Below, piece by piece: positions 34,014 through 43,536 of a stretch of DNA of 64,000 bases. Below the pieces are notes generated by a model. That model saw nothing but the letters and a program-made list of their open reading frames with translations, was not told the DNA's origin and did no database searches. A program made the translations under genes and the position numbers. Position 1 is the stretch's first letter. Every line of letters starts with the position of its first letter. The DNA is taken from positions 5,952,001-6,016,000 of the forward strand of contig NZ_CP042425.1 of the NCBI RefSeq assembly GCF_008254045.1. Reading direction: 5' to 3'. This DNA comes from Limnoglobus roseus (GTDB lineage Bacteria; Planctomycetota; Planctomycetia; Gemmatales; Gemmataceae).

Positions 34014-35393
34014 ATGCGCACCGCACTCCTGAGTCTGATTCTGCTGGGTGGGGGCATCGCGCGGGCGGACGATTGGCCACAGTGGCTGGGTCCGAAGCGT
34101 GACGGCGTGTGGCGCGAGGACGGCCTCATCGATACCTTCCCGGCGGACGGGCCGAAGAAGCTTTGGGAGAAGCCGGTCGGCATCGGCTACGGCGGGCCGG
34201 CGGTGGCGGGCGGGAAGCTGTTCCTCATGGACCGCGTTCTCGGCGACGGCGTGGCGAACCCGACCAACCCGTTCGACCGCCAGAGCAGGGTGGGCGGCAG
34301 CGAGCGCGTACTGTGCCTCGACGCCAAGACGGGCGACCAACTCTGGAAGTACGAGTACCCCTGTACCTACCAAATCAGCTACGCGGCCGGGCCGCGCTGC
34401 ACTCCGACGGTGGACGGCGACAAAGTCTACGCCCTCGGCGCGATGGGCGACCTTACCTGCTTGGACGCGGGGAAGGGTACGCTCGTCTGGAAGAAGAACT
34501 TCGTGACCGACTTCGATGCGCGGGTGCCGGTCTGGGGCTTCGCGTGCCATCCGCTGGTGGACGGAGATAACCTTATCTGTGTGGCCGGGGGTTCGGACAA
34601 CCGCCTCGTCATTGCCTTCGACAAGAACACCGGCAAGGTCAACTGGGCGAAGCAGAGTTGCGAGGGCGATTTCGGCTATTGCCCGCCGGTGATCTACGAG
34701 TTCGGCGGCAAGCGGCAGCTGATCGTCTGGCATGCCCGCGCTCTGCTCGGCCTCGACCCGAAGGACGGAACCAAGCTCTGGGGCGTGCCGTGGGATCTGA
34801 AGGCATCGCTCAACGTGCCGATGCCGCGCAAGGTCGGCGACGACGGGCTGTTCGTTACGTCCTTTTATCACGGCTCGATGTTCCTCAAAATCACGGACGG
34901 CATCGGCAGAGTAGTCTGGAAGAGTGCCGCGAAGGGGGAGATGCCGAACCAGACGCGCGACCTGAGTGCCATCATGTGTACGCCGGTGATCGACGGAGAT
35001 TACACCTTCGGCGTCTGCAGTCACGGCGAGTTACGCGGACTCGTGACGGCAACCGGCGAGCGGAAGTGGACCACGATGCAGGCGACGAGGGGGAAGCGCA
35101 CGCCGGCCGCGGTCGCCGAGAACCCGGAGCCGAACACACAGTCCGAGCGCTGGGGGCATGCCTTCATCGTCAAGCAGGCCGACCGATATGTTCTGTTCAA
35201 CGAGCAGGGCGATTTGATCTTCGCGAAGTTGAGTCCGACCGGCTACGAGGAACTGAGTCGGGCACACTTGATCGACCCGACGAACACCATGGCTCGCGGG
35301 CGGAAGGTGGTCTGGATGCACCCCGCGTTCGCGGACAAGTGCGTGTTCGTGCGGAACGACGAGCAGTTGATGTGCTACTCCCTGGCGAAGTAA
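34014..35393 (+). CDS. Secreted PQQ-like beta-propeller protein
   Basis: A 459-aa exported protein. Start ATG 34014, preceded by AAGGA; signal peptide RTALLSLILLGGGIARA. The mature part begins DDWPQWLGPKRDGVW, a typical planctomycete opening for outer-membrane-assembly/PQQ-like propellers, and carries repeats with the signature GGKLFLMDR, LCLDAKTGDQLWKYEYP and TCLDAGKGTLVWKK, VIAFDKNTGKVNWAK. No quinone-binding residues can be assigned. Probably a periplasmic WD-like scaffold or enzyme; not an alcohol dehydrogenase by length. Confidence 0.85.
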   Translation: MRTALLSLILLGGGIARADDWPQWLGPKRDGVWREDGLIDTFPADGPKKLWEKPVGIGYGGPAVAGGKLFLMDRVLGDGVANPTNPFDRQSRVGGSERVLCLDAKTGDQLWKYEYPCTYQISYAAGPRCTPTVDGDKVYALGAMGDLTCLDAGKGTLVWKKNFVTDFDARVPVWGFACHPLVDGDNLICVAGGSDNRLVIAFDKNTGKVNWAKQSCEGDFGYCPPVIYEFGGKRQLIVWHARALLGLDPKDGTKLWGVPWDLKASLNVPMPRKVGDDGLFVTSFYHGSMFLKITDGIGRVVWKSAAKGEMPNQTRDLSAIMCTPVIDGDYTFGVCSHGELRGLVTATGERKWTTMQATRGKRTPAAVAENPEPNTQSERWGHAFIVKQADRYVLFNEQGDLIFAKLSPTGYEELSRAHLIDPTNTMARGRKVVWMHPAFADKCVFVRNDEQLMCYSLAK

Positions 35394-35395
35394 TC

Positions 35396-35431
35396 GAAGG
35401 GCCGGCCGGAGTCGAACTCCGTCGGCCCTTC
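35396..35431. terminator. Bidirectional terminator
   Basis: GAAGGGCCG (35396-35404) pairs with CGGCCCTTC (35423-35431); inner bases GGAG/CTCC extend the stem. It lies between the convergent propeller and small secreted protein genes. Confidence 0.75.
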
Positions 35432-35445
35432 TGAATTCCGACCGC

Positions 35446-35904
35446 TTACCGTTCATCTTCGATGGGCGGCTTCCAGTCCGGCCCGCGAACGACGATATAC
35501 CCGTAGACCGTCTGACCGCCGTAAGACACCGTCACTTCCGTGTACCCCTCGATACAGTCCACGTACAGGGGGGCGACGACCAAGCCGTCCGGTTGGAGGG
35601 TCGTCCCCGTCTCGACGTAGTACACGTCCGTGTCGTCCACCGAGAAGGTCGCGTAGGGCGACTTGTTCTCGATGAACGTCCCGTAATTGTCGAACTCATC
35701 GACGTATTCCGTCACCCAAATGGCCGACATCCACCCGCCGCCCTCGTGGGCACTCGTCGGGAAGTCGCCGTCCACTTCGACGTAGTCGGACGTCAAGACC
35801 AGCGTCTCGCTTAAAACCGTGTAGTTACCGATCGGCTGAGCCGACGCGGTGAGGGCTGAAAGGCCCAGCAAAACCGCCATTGCGCAAACAACTCGGCGAA
35901 ACAT
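35446..35904 (-). CDS. Small secreted protein of unknown function
   Basis: A 152-aa protein not assigned to a family. A signal peptide is clear (VVCAMAVLLGLSALTASAQP). The mature part is rich in aromatic, Val and acidic residues arranged as beta strands (SETLVLTSDYVEVDGDF, YEVTVSYGGQTVYGYIVV). Two Cys would be periplasmic. It stands alone; AT-rich DNA lies upstream with a possible promoter at 35965-35994. Confidence 0.65.
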   Translation of the reverse strand: MFRRVVCAMAVLLGLSALTASAQPIGNYTVLSETLVLTSDYVEVDGDFPTSAHEGGGWMSAIWVTEYVDEFDNYGTFIENKSPYATFSVDDTDVYYVETGTTLQPDGLVVAPLYVDCIEGYTEVTVSYGGQTVYGYIVVRGPDWKPPIEDER

Positions 35905-35964
35905 CGTGAAATCCTCTCATCGCAAACAGTGGAAAGCCGTCAGTGGACGTCACTGACTGAGAGC

Positions 35965-35994
35965 TATATATGCGACAGTCGGTACAATAGTAAA
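35965..35994 (-). promoter_or_regulatory. Possible promoter of the small secreted protein gene
   Basis: On the minus strand TTTACT (35989-35994) and TATATA (35965-35970) are spaced by 18 bases. It is 60 bases upstream of the ATG, next to very AT-rich DNA (36001-36050, about 10% G+C) that could act as an UP element. Sequence-only prediction. Confidence 0.4.
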
Positions 35995-36127
35995 AGTTGT
36001 TAATATTTATTAATTAACAAATTAACAATTGTAATTATATTTGTTAAACAAGTTGCAGAGGATGCATATCGGCCGCGGCGGAAATCTCAGTCCGCGGCCA
36101 CAACGGCAGCTGTTCGGTTGGCATTCA

Positions 36128-38755
36128 TCAGGAGGGTGCGGGTGTTGGCGGGCGGACCGAACCGCGGGTTGTTGCTTCCAGGTAGGCCAACAACGAAACG
36201 ATCAAACCCATCGGGTAAAGAAAGTGAACGTACTTGAAGTACGACATCGGCAGGCCCGCAAATAGCACGGGAACTTGGGCCAGGACGATTAAGGCGAAGA
36301 CCGCGGACGACGGCACCCAACGGTTGAGCAGGAGCGCGAGAACAAGGGCCAGCAAACTGAAGCCGCTGTTCCACCAGATGGGTTTTTGCCGTTCGGTCGC
36401 TTGAAGGAGCCGCCCAATTCGGGGCTGCAAGTTGGGGAGCAGCGAGGCGTCGCGGAAGCCGTAGCCGTTGATGCCGACGCCGCCACGGATCAGATGGAAC
36501 TGCGGCCGGAAGTCGAAGGTCGTGTAGAGGGGAGCCCAGATCGCACTCGTGAACATCACCGTGCGGTCGGCCATGAACACGTGCGGGTACTTCAGGCCCA
36601 ACTGCCGGATGTAGAACCGTGTGAGCCACGCCCGATCCTCCGGTGATTCGAGAGAGCCGATCCGGCAGTCCGGGCGATAGAACAGGTAGTTCGCGTCGAG
36701 CGATTGGTACCCGTCGCGGAACGCCTCCAACGGCAGCCCCAGGACGGCCTGCAACCGCGTCTGATCTTCGGGAGACAACGTCCCTTCGATCCCCGCACTC
36801 GTGTGTCGCACGAGCGCGGCCAACGGGTTCGTCATCGCCATCCCGTTAAAGAAGTTCGGGTTGACGCGGGTCACGTTCAAGGCGCGGGGCAGCCCGATTT
36901 GCACGGCGACGAACGTCAACACCGCCACGGCCGTCAGCGAGAAGAGTTGCCGCCAGCGCAAGAGGCGTAACGCGCCGAAGATCAAGGGGATCGCGAGGAG
37001 GCTGAGATTGTTGTTGTACCGGATCGTCGCGAACAGCCCGAGCAGCACCCCAAACGCGAACACGATCTCGCGGGGGTAGGCCCGCACCCCGTGGAGAACC
37101 TTGCTCCGGTGCAAGTGGTAGGCGGTCAGTGCCCACACCAGGCACAGAGCCGACGACAGCACATCTTTCTGCGGGTAGCAGTTGTAGACGACCAGGGCGG
37201 GTGCGCAACCCAGGCCGACGGCCGCAAGGGCGACCAGATATTTGTTAACCCTGGCGGCACGGGCGTAAGCCAAGGAAGCGGCCAACGCGGCGCCCATCAT
37301 GGCGGTCTGGAACACCGTCATCACGGCCGGCGAGTCCCAGAGGAGCTTCAGGATTTTCGTGTGGAGGTGATAGACCGTGGGGTGAATGTCGTTCATCATC
37401 CCGCCGCTGGCCTCGCTCCAGCATTCGACGGCGTCGTTGTTGAAGAAGCCGGGGAAGAAGGCCGCCAGAACCGCAAACGACGGCCCCGTGCAGAGCAGGA
37501 AGTACGTCGCGAAGTGCTGGACCGACGGCGACCAGGCGAGCGGGTTGACCAGGGACCGGGCGTTCCAGGTGTACCCGCGACCGAGGGATACAGCGAACCC
37601 CGCGAACAGGCCGGCCAAGACGGCCAGGGTTCCCTGAGCGAGCAGGTGAAACCGATTGCCCCGCGTGGTTTGGCTTCCGGCATCGACCGGGCAGATGGAA
37701 TCGGCAAGCCGAGGGAGGTCAGCCGCAGACAACGGCTTCTTGCCGACATCGTGTCGTTCGCCGTCGGTCGTGCGGTTCGTCCCGTCCGCCAAAGCGTCCC
37801 ACCGCTGCCCGCCGTCGGCTTCCGGGGCGGAGTAAAACTGTGTCGCGATCTCGTCTTCGCTCAACTCGCGGTGGTGAACGACGAGCGGCCCCATCGCCCC
37901 CGAGAACTGTTCGGCCGCGAGAGCACCCTGGCGGCCCAGGACGAGCGGCCCAGTGGTGTCGAGGACGAGGTCTTGCATCTCCGCCATCGGCGTCGCGTTC
38001 AGATACAGGCGCGTCCGCCGGGGGGTGTGCGTGACGGCCACGTGATACCATCGATCGGGCTCGGTCGGGCCAACGGAAATCCCTTGGCACTTTGAGGACA
38101 ACCGCCAACTGCCGTCGGGCGTCCACCCCAGGAAGAAGGCGTTCGCCTGCGATTGGGGGGTCCAGGTGCTGATGAGTTCCTGAACGCCGTAAGGCTGAGC
38201 GGTCCGCCGAAACCAGAGGGACACGGAGAAGGATTCCGAGGCATCGGCGCGCAACGGGTCCGGGAACGCGACGCGGCTGCCCTTGCCGTCGAACTCGGCC
38301 GCTTGCAACTGGCGGTCGGCACGCTCGCGGCTCGGCTCTGCCGAGGGCGTGAGGGGGCTTTGCTGCTTCCCCTGCGCAGCCGATACCCGATCGGGCCGTG
38401 GTACGGTCTGCCCGACGAAGAACGTCCTCAACCGTACTTGGTGGATTTTGTGGTTGGGCAGCTTCAAGCCGAATGCCTGGCCCGTGCCGTCCGGCACCAG
38501 CGGACTCCGCAGCCACTCTTGTTGGTTGAAGCCGCCGCCCGTGTCCCAATTGCAAATCACGTCGCCCTTCGGGATCGGTGCGGACCAACTCGCCACGAGG
38601 TCCAGTTCTGCGGTGTGCGGCCGGAATGCGAAGACCAGAGCGAACACCGTAAACGTCACGAAGACCGCCACCCGGACGGCGGACATGGACTGTGAGTGCG
38701 GCGCGGCGCGGCCGCCGGTCGGAATCGGCACGGCGAGTTTCGCTAACTCTTTCAT
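36128..38755 (-). CDS. Large polytopic membrane protein with an inserted LamG-like domain
   Basis: An 875-aa protein from the ATG 38753-38755; no upstream Met gives a better start. One N-terminal helix (VRVAVFVTFTVFALVFAF), a soluble region with a LamG/concanavalin-like domain (about residues 145-310: FDGKGSRVAFPDPLRAD, ESFSVSLWFRR, GSWRLSS, YHVAVTHTPRRTRLYLN, LVLGRQGAL), then ten or more membrane helices. The segment FFPGFFNNDAVECWSEA followed by IHPTVYHL resembles GT-C-fold sugar transferases of the DUF6020 kind (acidic residue and HP). Predicted to be a membrane glycosyltransferase with a carbohydrate-recognising module; no biochemistry can be claimed. Confidence 0.65.
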   Translation of the reverse strand: MKELAKLAVPIPTGGRAAPHSQSMSAVRVAVFVTFTVFALVFAFRPHTAELDLVASWSAPIPKGDVICNWDTGGGFNQQEWLRSPLVPDGTGQAFGLKLPNHKIHQVRLRTFFVGQTVPRPDRVSAAQGKQQSPLTPSAEPSRERADRQLQAAEFDGKGSRVAFPDPLRADASESFSVSLWFRRTAQPYGVQELISTWTPQSQANAFFLGWTPDGSWRLSSKCQGISVGPTEPDRWYHVAVTHTPRRTRLYLNATPMAEMQDLVLDTTGPLVLGRQGALAAEQFSGAMGPLVVHHRELSEDEIATQFYSAPEADGGQRWDALADGTNRTTDGERHDVGKKPLSAADLPRLADSICPVDAGSQTTRGNRFHLLAQGTLAVLAGLFAGFAVSLGRGYTWNARSLVNPLAWSPSVQHFATYFLLCTGPSFAVLAAFFPGFFNNDAVECWSEASGGMMNDIHPTVYHLHTKILKLLWDSPAVMTVFQTAMMGAALAASLAYARAARVNKYLVALAAVGLGCAPALVVYNCYPQKDVLSSALCLVWALTAYHLHRSKVLHGVRAYPREIVFAFGVLLGLFATIRYNNNLSLLAIPLIFGALRLLRWRQLFSLTAVAVLTFVAVQIGLPRALNVTRVNPNFFNGMAMTNPLAALVRHTSAGIEGTLSPEDQTRLQAVLGLPLEAFRDGYQSLDANYLFYRPDCRIGSLESPEDRAWLTRFYIRQLGLKYPHVFMADRTVMFTSAIWAPLYTTFDFRPQFHLIRGGVGINGYGFRDASLLPNLQPRIGRLLQATERQKPIWWNSGFSLLALVLALLLNRWVPSSAVFALIVLAQVPVLFAGLPMSYFKYVHFLYPMGLIVSLLAYLEATTRGSVRPPTPAPS

Positions 38756-38891
38756 GGCGTCTCGGAGAATCGGGATCGAAACGGCAAGGGTGCGCCGCCG
38801 CTGGCCCAATGTCTCCAATCGGCATTTCCGGTACAGGCGGTTTAAACGGAATTGCGGCGATCGAATGTGGAAAGTAAGGGAGAAATGCAAT

Positions 38892-38921
38892 CGGGCCGCG
38901 AGGGATGACCCTCACGGCCCG
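38892..38921 (-). terminator. Hairpin after the beta-helix/FG-GAP gene
   Basis: Bases 38892-38904 and 38909-38921 form a 13-position stem with one mismatch and an ATGA loop, 25 bases after the stop of the gene at 38946-41897. No strong T-run. Confidence 0.55.
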
Positions 38922-38945
38922 GAAGTGATCGAAGAGAACCTTGCG

Positions 38946-41897
38946 TTACCCGACGAACACACCACCGGTGAACCCGGAAACGGCGTCGAAGTCGAGCCGG
39001 GTCGAGGGCGTTCCGCTGGCCGAGATGTTCGCGCCCAAGTACGCCGTGACGCGACTGCCGGCCGAGTTGCCCGACCCGACGACGAGGTCGCCCTTGGCGT
39101 CGCCGTCCAAGTTCTTCACCGTCACGCGGATGCCGCCGCGGCTGTTGACGTCACCGCCGAAGAAGTTCGCTAGGGTAGTGTACGTGTTGGTGATCAAGTC
39201 TTTGCCGCTCAAGGCCAACACGCGCGGCCCGCCGCCCGGTCCGCCACCGGCGATGAGGTCCGCAAACCCGTCGCCGTTGATGTCCCCGGCCGTCACGAAG
39301 ATGCCGTTACGGAGTGCTTGCTCGAAGGCGAAGAAGTCGCCGAAAATCTTGGTCGGCGTGCCGGCCAGCGATTTGCCGTCGAAGCCCGCGACGCGCGGCC
39401 CGCCGCCGAACCCGGCGGCGACGATCAGGTCGCCGGTCCCGTCCCCGTTCATGTCTGCGATGCTCGACCGGGCGCCGCCGCGGAAGTTGGGGTCGTCGAT
39501 GCCGAAGAAGCTGATGAGCTTGGGGAACCCAACCGCACCGCTGTACAGGTCGACCCGCGGGCCGCCGCCTTCGTCCGGCGTGATCGCGAGGTCCGGGACG
39601 CCGTCGCCCGTCACGTCGCCCACCGACACGTAGACGCCGCCGGTGAAGGCCGCCTCGAACGGGGCCACGGAGAACAACACGGCCTGGGTTGTACCGTCCA
39701 GAACGCGCACCTGCGTTGCGGCACCGGGGCCGGTCCCCACCACGAGATCGGCGATGCCGTCCCCGTTGAAGTCGGCGGCCGCCGTCCGGATGCCCCCAGT
39801 GAACCCCGCGAACGGCGTCACAGTGTACCGAACGGACTGGTCAGCGTTGTACAGGGTGGCCGTGCCCCGGCCCGTATCCGTCCCGACGGCGAACTGCGGG
39901 TAGCCCACGAGCACCGGCTTGACCGTTCCCGGCGGGGGCGGCGGGGGCGGGGGTGGTGGTGGCGGCGGGGGCGGGACGTTCGGCACCGTTGGGCCGACTG
40001 TCACGGCCGCACCGACGGCCTGTGCCAAAAGCGGAGCAGCCCCGCTCGTTCCGAACTCGAATGCCCCGATGTCCGGCGTCCCCTGACGGGCCGCGTTGGA
40101 GATGTCTACGGCGATCGTACTGCCGGTTGCCCCGTCGATGAGCGGCGAACCGGTGGCAATGCTGTAATTGAAGTTCGGACTGTTCGGCGACTTATATTTC
40201 GGGTCCGCCCCGCGGATGGTCGTGTTCAACCCGTTCACGACGCCGAGGGCGTTGGACGGCCCGCCGCCGAGCGGTTCCGAGAACGTGTCACCGTTTGTCG
40301 AGACGTTGTTAAACAGGTTTTTGTTCAGGTTGACCGTCGTCCCGCGGAAGAGTGTGATGTCGGACCCCGCCAAGTTGTGGCCGGTCAACGTGCTGTAACT
40401 CATGTTCAGGACCGCCTGGGTGACGGCCCCGTCGTTCAACAGCAAGATCGCTTCACCGAAGGACAACTTCGGGTCGAGGGAGTTGTTCGCGATGGTCGTT
40501 TGATCGATGGTCGCGTTCACGCCCTGGAGCCAGACGGCGGCGGCCCCCCCAGGGGCCCCCGCCGGGGCGCTCGGCCCGGCCATAACGGAGTTGTTCGCGA
40601 TGACCGAGTTGCGGATGACCGTGTTGCGGTCGGGTTGGGTGGTGCTCGTCGTGGTGCGGATGGCCCCGCCGCCGGCCGCCCCGAGGGTGCCGATCCCGCC
40701 CGTGGGGCTGAGATCGCCTGCCGCGGACAGGTTGTTCAGGAACTTGACGCGGTCGATCGTGGTGTTGCCGCGGTCGGTGTGGATGGCCCCGCCGCCGGAC
40801 GACCCGTCGTCGCCGACCCCGCCGCGGGCGATGTTGTTGATGAAAATGCCGTCGCGGACGGTCACCGTCGAGATTTCCGCGAAGATGGCCCCGCCGTAGG
40901 CGTCGCCCGCGTTGCGGTCGGCGTTGCCGCCAATGGCGACGTTATTGGTGGCGACGATGTTCGTGGCGTCAAACGTACTGTTGATTTGGACCGCGACCGC
41001 CCCGCCGGTCGCGTCGGCACTGAACTGGTTGCCCACGGCGCTCGCGACGCCCGGTGCGTTTGGACCGGCCGCGTTCCCTGCGAGAGCCTGGTTGCCGTCG
41101 AACACGACACCGTTCGCGGTCACCTTGCTGTTGTCCAGGTGGAGCGCGCCGCCAGGGGCCACCCCGCCGCGTTCGTTCCCAACGCCCCCTTGGGCGAGGT
41201 TATTGCGGAAGACGACGTTCGTGAGTTGGACGTTATTCGCGAACCGGATCTCCAGACCGCCGCCCGCCCCGCCACCGCCGAAGTTCGCGGTCGGGTCGGA
41301 GGCGATGCCGGTCAACCCGATCGCCTTGTTGTTCTGGAACGTGACGTCTTGGAAGACGATGGGCGTGGTGTCCTGTTGCGACGTGCCCATGTTCACGAAC
41401 GCACCGCCCCCGAACGAGAACGTCTTGTCCGTCGACGTGCCGACGGTCAGAGGGGTGGCGAGGCCGTTCTGGAAGGTAATGCCTTGAATCGTGCCGCCGG
41501 TCGGTTGGTTGATCCCGACGATCTGCAGTCCTCGAACCTGGTTTTGCCCGTCGATGATGACCGGGTTGGCTAGCGGGTTCGAGGCCTTGAAACCGTCGGC
41601 CGTGGTGAACCCACCCAGGATGTTGAGCACCTTGTTGAAGATGGTGACGACTTGTTTTGTGGCGAGTTGCTGAATTGGCACGGTGTCTTGCGACGGGTCG
41701 TAGGTGTACGTCCCGCCAGCGACGAGGATCGAGTCTCCGCTCCCGGCCACGTTGGCCGCCTTCTGGATGGTGCGGTACGGGGCCAACGCCGTGCCCAAGC
41801 CGCTGTTGTCGTCCCCGGACGGTGCGACAGCGAACACGGCACACATGTCACGTTCTTCGAGGCTCTCGACGAGCCATTTCCTGACAGGCGGACGCAT
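38946..41897 (-). CDS. Secreted right-handed beta-helix plus FG-GAP repeat protein
   Basis: A 983-aa exported protein. The N-terminus carries RKWLVESLEERDMCA, a planctomycete LExR-type segment found at the start of many large surface proteins. Residues about 30-600 are a parallel beta-helix (repeated GGA, NNIA, TNVVFRNN and similar turns, as in choice-of-anchor/pectate-lyase-like proteins). A run of 15 prolines (about residue 660) links to seven or so FG-GAP/VCBS-like repeats with the signature DFNGDGIADLVVGTG, DVTGDGVPDLAITPD, DMNGDGTGDLIVAAG, DINGDGFADLIAGGG, whose DxNxDG loops bind calcium. Probable adhesin or surface layer protein. Confidence 0.85.
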   Translation of the reverse strand: MRPPVRKWLVESLEERDMCAVFAVAPSGDDNSGLGTALAPYRTIQKAANVAGSGDSILVAGGTYTYDPSQDTVPIQQLATKQVVTIFNKVLNILGGFTTADGFKASNPLANPVIIDGQNQVRGLQIVGINQPTGGTIQGITFQNGLATPLTVGTSTDKTFSFGGGAFVNMGTSQQDTTPIVFQDVTFQNNKAIGLTGIASDPTANFGGGGAGGGLEIRFANNVQLTNVVFRNNLAQGGVGNERGGVAPGGALHLDNSKVTANGVVFDGNQALAGNAAGPNAPGVASAVGNQFSADATGGAVAVQINSTFDATNIVATNNVAIGGNADRNAGDAYGGAIFAEISTVTVRDGIFINNIARGGVGDDGSSGGGAIHTDRGNTTIDRVKFLNNLSAAGDLSPTGGIGTLGAAGGGAIRTTTSTTQPDRNTVIRNSVIANNSVMAGPSAPAGAPGGAAAVWLQGVNATIDQTTIANNSLDPKLSFGEAILLLNDGAVTQAVLNMSYSTLTGHNLAGSDITLFRGTTVNLNKNLFNNVSTNGDTFSEPLGGGPSNALGVVNGLNTTIRGADPKYKSPNSPNFNYSIATGSPLIDGATGSTIAVDISNAARQGTPDIGAFEFGTSGAAPLLAQAVGAAVTVGPTVPNVPPPPPPPPPPPPPPPGTVKPVLVGYPQFAVGTDTGRGTATLYNADQSVRYTVTPFAGFTGGIRTAAADFNGDGIADLVVGTGPGAATQVRVLDGTTQAVLFSVAPFEAAFTGGVYVSVGDVTGDGVPDLAITPDEGGGPRVDLYSGAVGFPKLISFFGIDDPNFRGGARSSIADMNGDGTGDLIVAAGFGGGPRVAGFDGKSLAGTPTKIFGDFFAFEQALRNGIFVTAGDINGDGFADLIAGGGPGGGPRVLALSGKDLITNTYTTLANFFGGDVNSRGGIRVTVKNLDGDAKGDLVVGSGNSAGSRVTAYLGANISASGTPSTRLDFDAVSGFTGGVFVG

Positions 41898-42115
41898 AAA
41901 GACATCACTCCGTAAAGTTTAGGAGATAGAGTGGCCGGGTACACAGTACGGCGCGGGCTGTAGAAATTCCTCAGAATTCGATAACTTCGGTCGAGGGATT
42001 CTTCGGAACGTACCGATTGGGCGAATCTCAGGGGGATGTGCACACCCCAAGGGCCGTCAAGAACTGATAATCTGAAGCTGCGGCTGTCCGTTACAGCGGG
42101 CTGAAGGATCGCGTC

Positions 42116-42367
42116 TCAGGGCCGCAGGAAGCCTTTGTCTCGGAGTTGCAGGGCCAACCGCCGGATTTGCAGGCCGAGCTTGTTGAGCATCCGCTTCGAC
42201 CCGTGGCAAAGGGGACAATTCACCGAATCACTCAGCGAGAACACCTTCGTGGCGCTGAGGTCGGCGACCGCTTCTTTGGACAGTTCGGCCGATGATTTCG
42301 CGTCCTTGCAGCGATCGCACGGTTCGAGCAGGTCGTCGAGCGTGAGTTCGTCGATTTTCCGCGTCAT
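42116..42367 (-). CDS. Small zinc-ribbon-like protein
   Basis: An 83-aa protein starting MTRKIDELTLDDLLEP. Two Cys pairs, CDRCKD and CPLCHG, with about 35 residues between them resemble a DnaJ-type or rubredoxin-like zinc ribbon, followed by a basic helix (LGLQIRRLALQLRDKGF). Family not recognised. Upstream frame extension lacks support, so the ATG 42365-42367 is used. It precedes the desaturase in the reverse direction. Confidence 0.6.
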   Translation of the reverse strand: MTRKIDELTLDDLLEPCDRCKDAKSSAELSKEAVADLSATKVFSLSDSVNCPLCHGSKRMLNKLGLQIRRLALQLRDKGFLRP

Positions 42368-42469
42368 GTCGTGCCTCCCCGTGCCCGGCTCGCGTCGCTT
42401 GGATGTTCGGTTTAGGATAAGGCGACGCCGGTGCCAAATGTGATACGGGCGGTTCGGCGTGGTGGCCAT

Positions 42470-43375
42470 TTACTCGTGTTGTTCGTGGTGGAGCGGCGGG
42501 ATCACGGTCGGGATCGACGCCGATGTCAGGCCGGCCAACACGCGAGCCGAGGGCTGGCGGACGGCCCATACGACCCGCATTCGGCGAAGCATGCGGATGG
42601 CAAGGTAACTCAAGTCGAGTTCATACCACGCGAACCCGTGCCGGGCCGAGGTCGGGGCGCGGTGGTGGTTGTTGTGCCACCCGTCCCCCATGGCCAAGTA
42701 GCCCAATAGCCAGTTGTTGCGACTCCCTTCGCCGGTGTCGAACCGCTGCCGACCCCACAGGTGGCCGACCGAGTTGACCGCGAACGTAACCTGGAACACG
42801 AGGACCGTGCTGAGGCAGTATCCGTAGATGAGGCCGCTCCACCCGTCGATCGTGTAGCATGCCGCGGCAGCGAGGATGCCGGGGATCATCCACAGCCGGT
42901 CGAGCCAGACGAGTTCCGGGAACTTCAGCAAATCACGGACGTTGCCGTGGTCCGGGTTCATCAGGTCGCGGGCGAACAGCCAGCCGCAGTGCCCGTACCA
43001 GAAACCGTCGACCACGGGCGAGTGGACGTCGCCTGCGGTGTCGGAGTGCATGTGGTGCTCGCGGTGGTGAACGACCCACCAGAGCGGCCCTTTCTGAAGG
43101 GCCGTGCAGCCGGCGACGGACATGACGAATTGAAACCACCGCGAGGTTTTGAAGGCGTGGTGCGAGAGGTAGCGGTGGAACCCGACGGTGATGCCGAGGC
43201 CACTGATTCGGGTCATCACGAACAGGATTACCAGACTGATCAGCGTGACCGGGACGTAGAACGTTGCCACGAGGGCCAAATGGACTGTAATCAGGGGGGC
43301 GAGAGACAAGGCGATGCGCAGAACCCGATACCAAGTCGGCCGAACGCCCTCGACGGCCGATGCGACAACATCCAT
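42470..43375 (-). CDS. Membrane acyl-CoA/acyl-lipid delta-9-type desaturase
   Basis: Inserts a double bond in long-chain fatty acyl groups. The 301-aa protein has the three histidine boxes: HRYLSHHAF, HHREHHMHSD and HNNHHRAPTS, which bind the diiron centre, and hydrophobic hairpins between them (LISLVILFVMTRISGLGIT; ILAAAACYTIDG). Length fits the stearoyl-CoA 9-desaturase type. No electron-donor gene lies beside it. Terminates just before a small zinc-ribbon gene. Confidence 0.93.
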   Translation of the reverse strand: MDVVASAVEGVRPTWYRVLRIALSLAPLITVHLALVATFYVPVTLISLVILFVMTRISGLGITVGFHRYLSHHAFKTSRWFQFVMSVAGCTALQKGPLWWVVHHREHHMHSDTAGDVHSPVVDGFWYGHCGWLFARDLMNPDHGNVRDLLKFPELVWLDRLWMIPGILAAAACYTIDGWSGLIYGYCLSTVLVFQVTFAVNSVGHLWGRQRFDTGEGSRNNWLLGYLAMGDGWHNNHHRAPTSARHGFAWYELDLSYLAIRMLRRMRVVWAVRQPSARVLAGLTSASIPTVIPPLHHEQHE

Positions 43376-43536
43376 GATGAAACCAGTGAGGTCAACGACG
43401 GGTTCGAGAGGGTATTCCTTACGACTTATGAAGTCAAGACGGCGCTGACCACGACGAGAGTCGGGCGATTTGTGACACTATCGCCGTCCGCGGGTTGTAT
43501 CATGAACCCGCAGACCTTCGCACAGGATCTCGCGAC

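Noticed and set aside
39318..41573. 751-codon plus-strand frame opposite the beta-helix/FG-GAP gene
   Set aside because: Shadow of repeats on the other strand; the minus strand encodes clear DxNxDG repeats.
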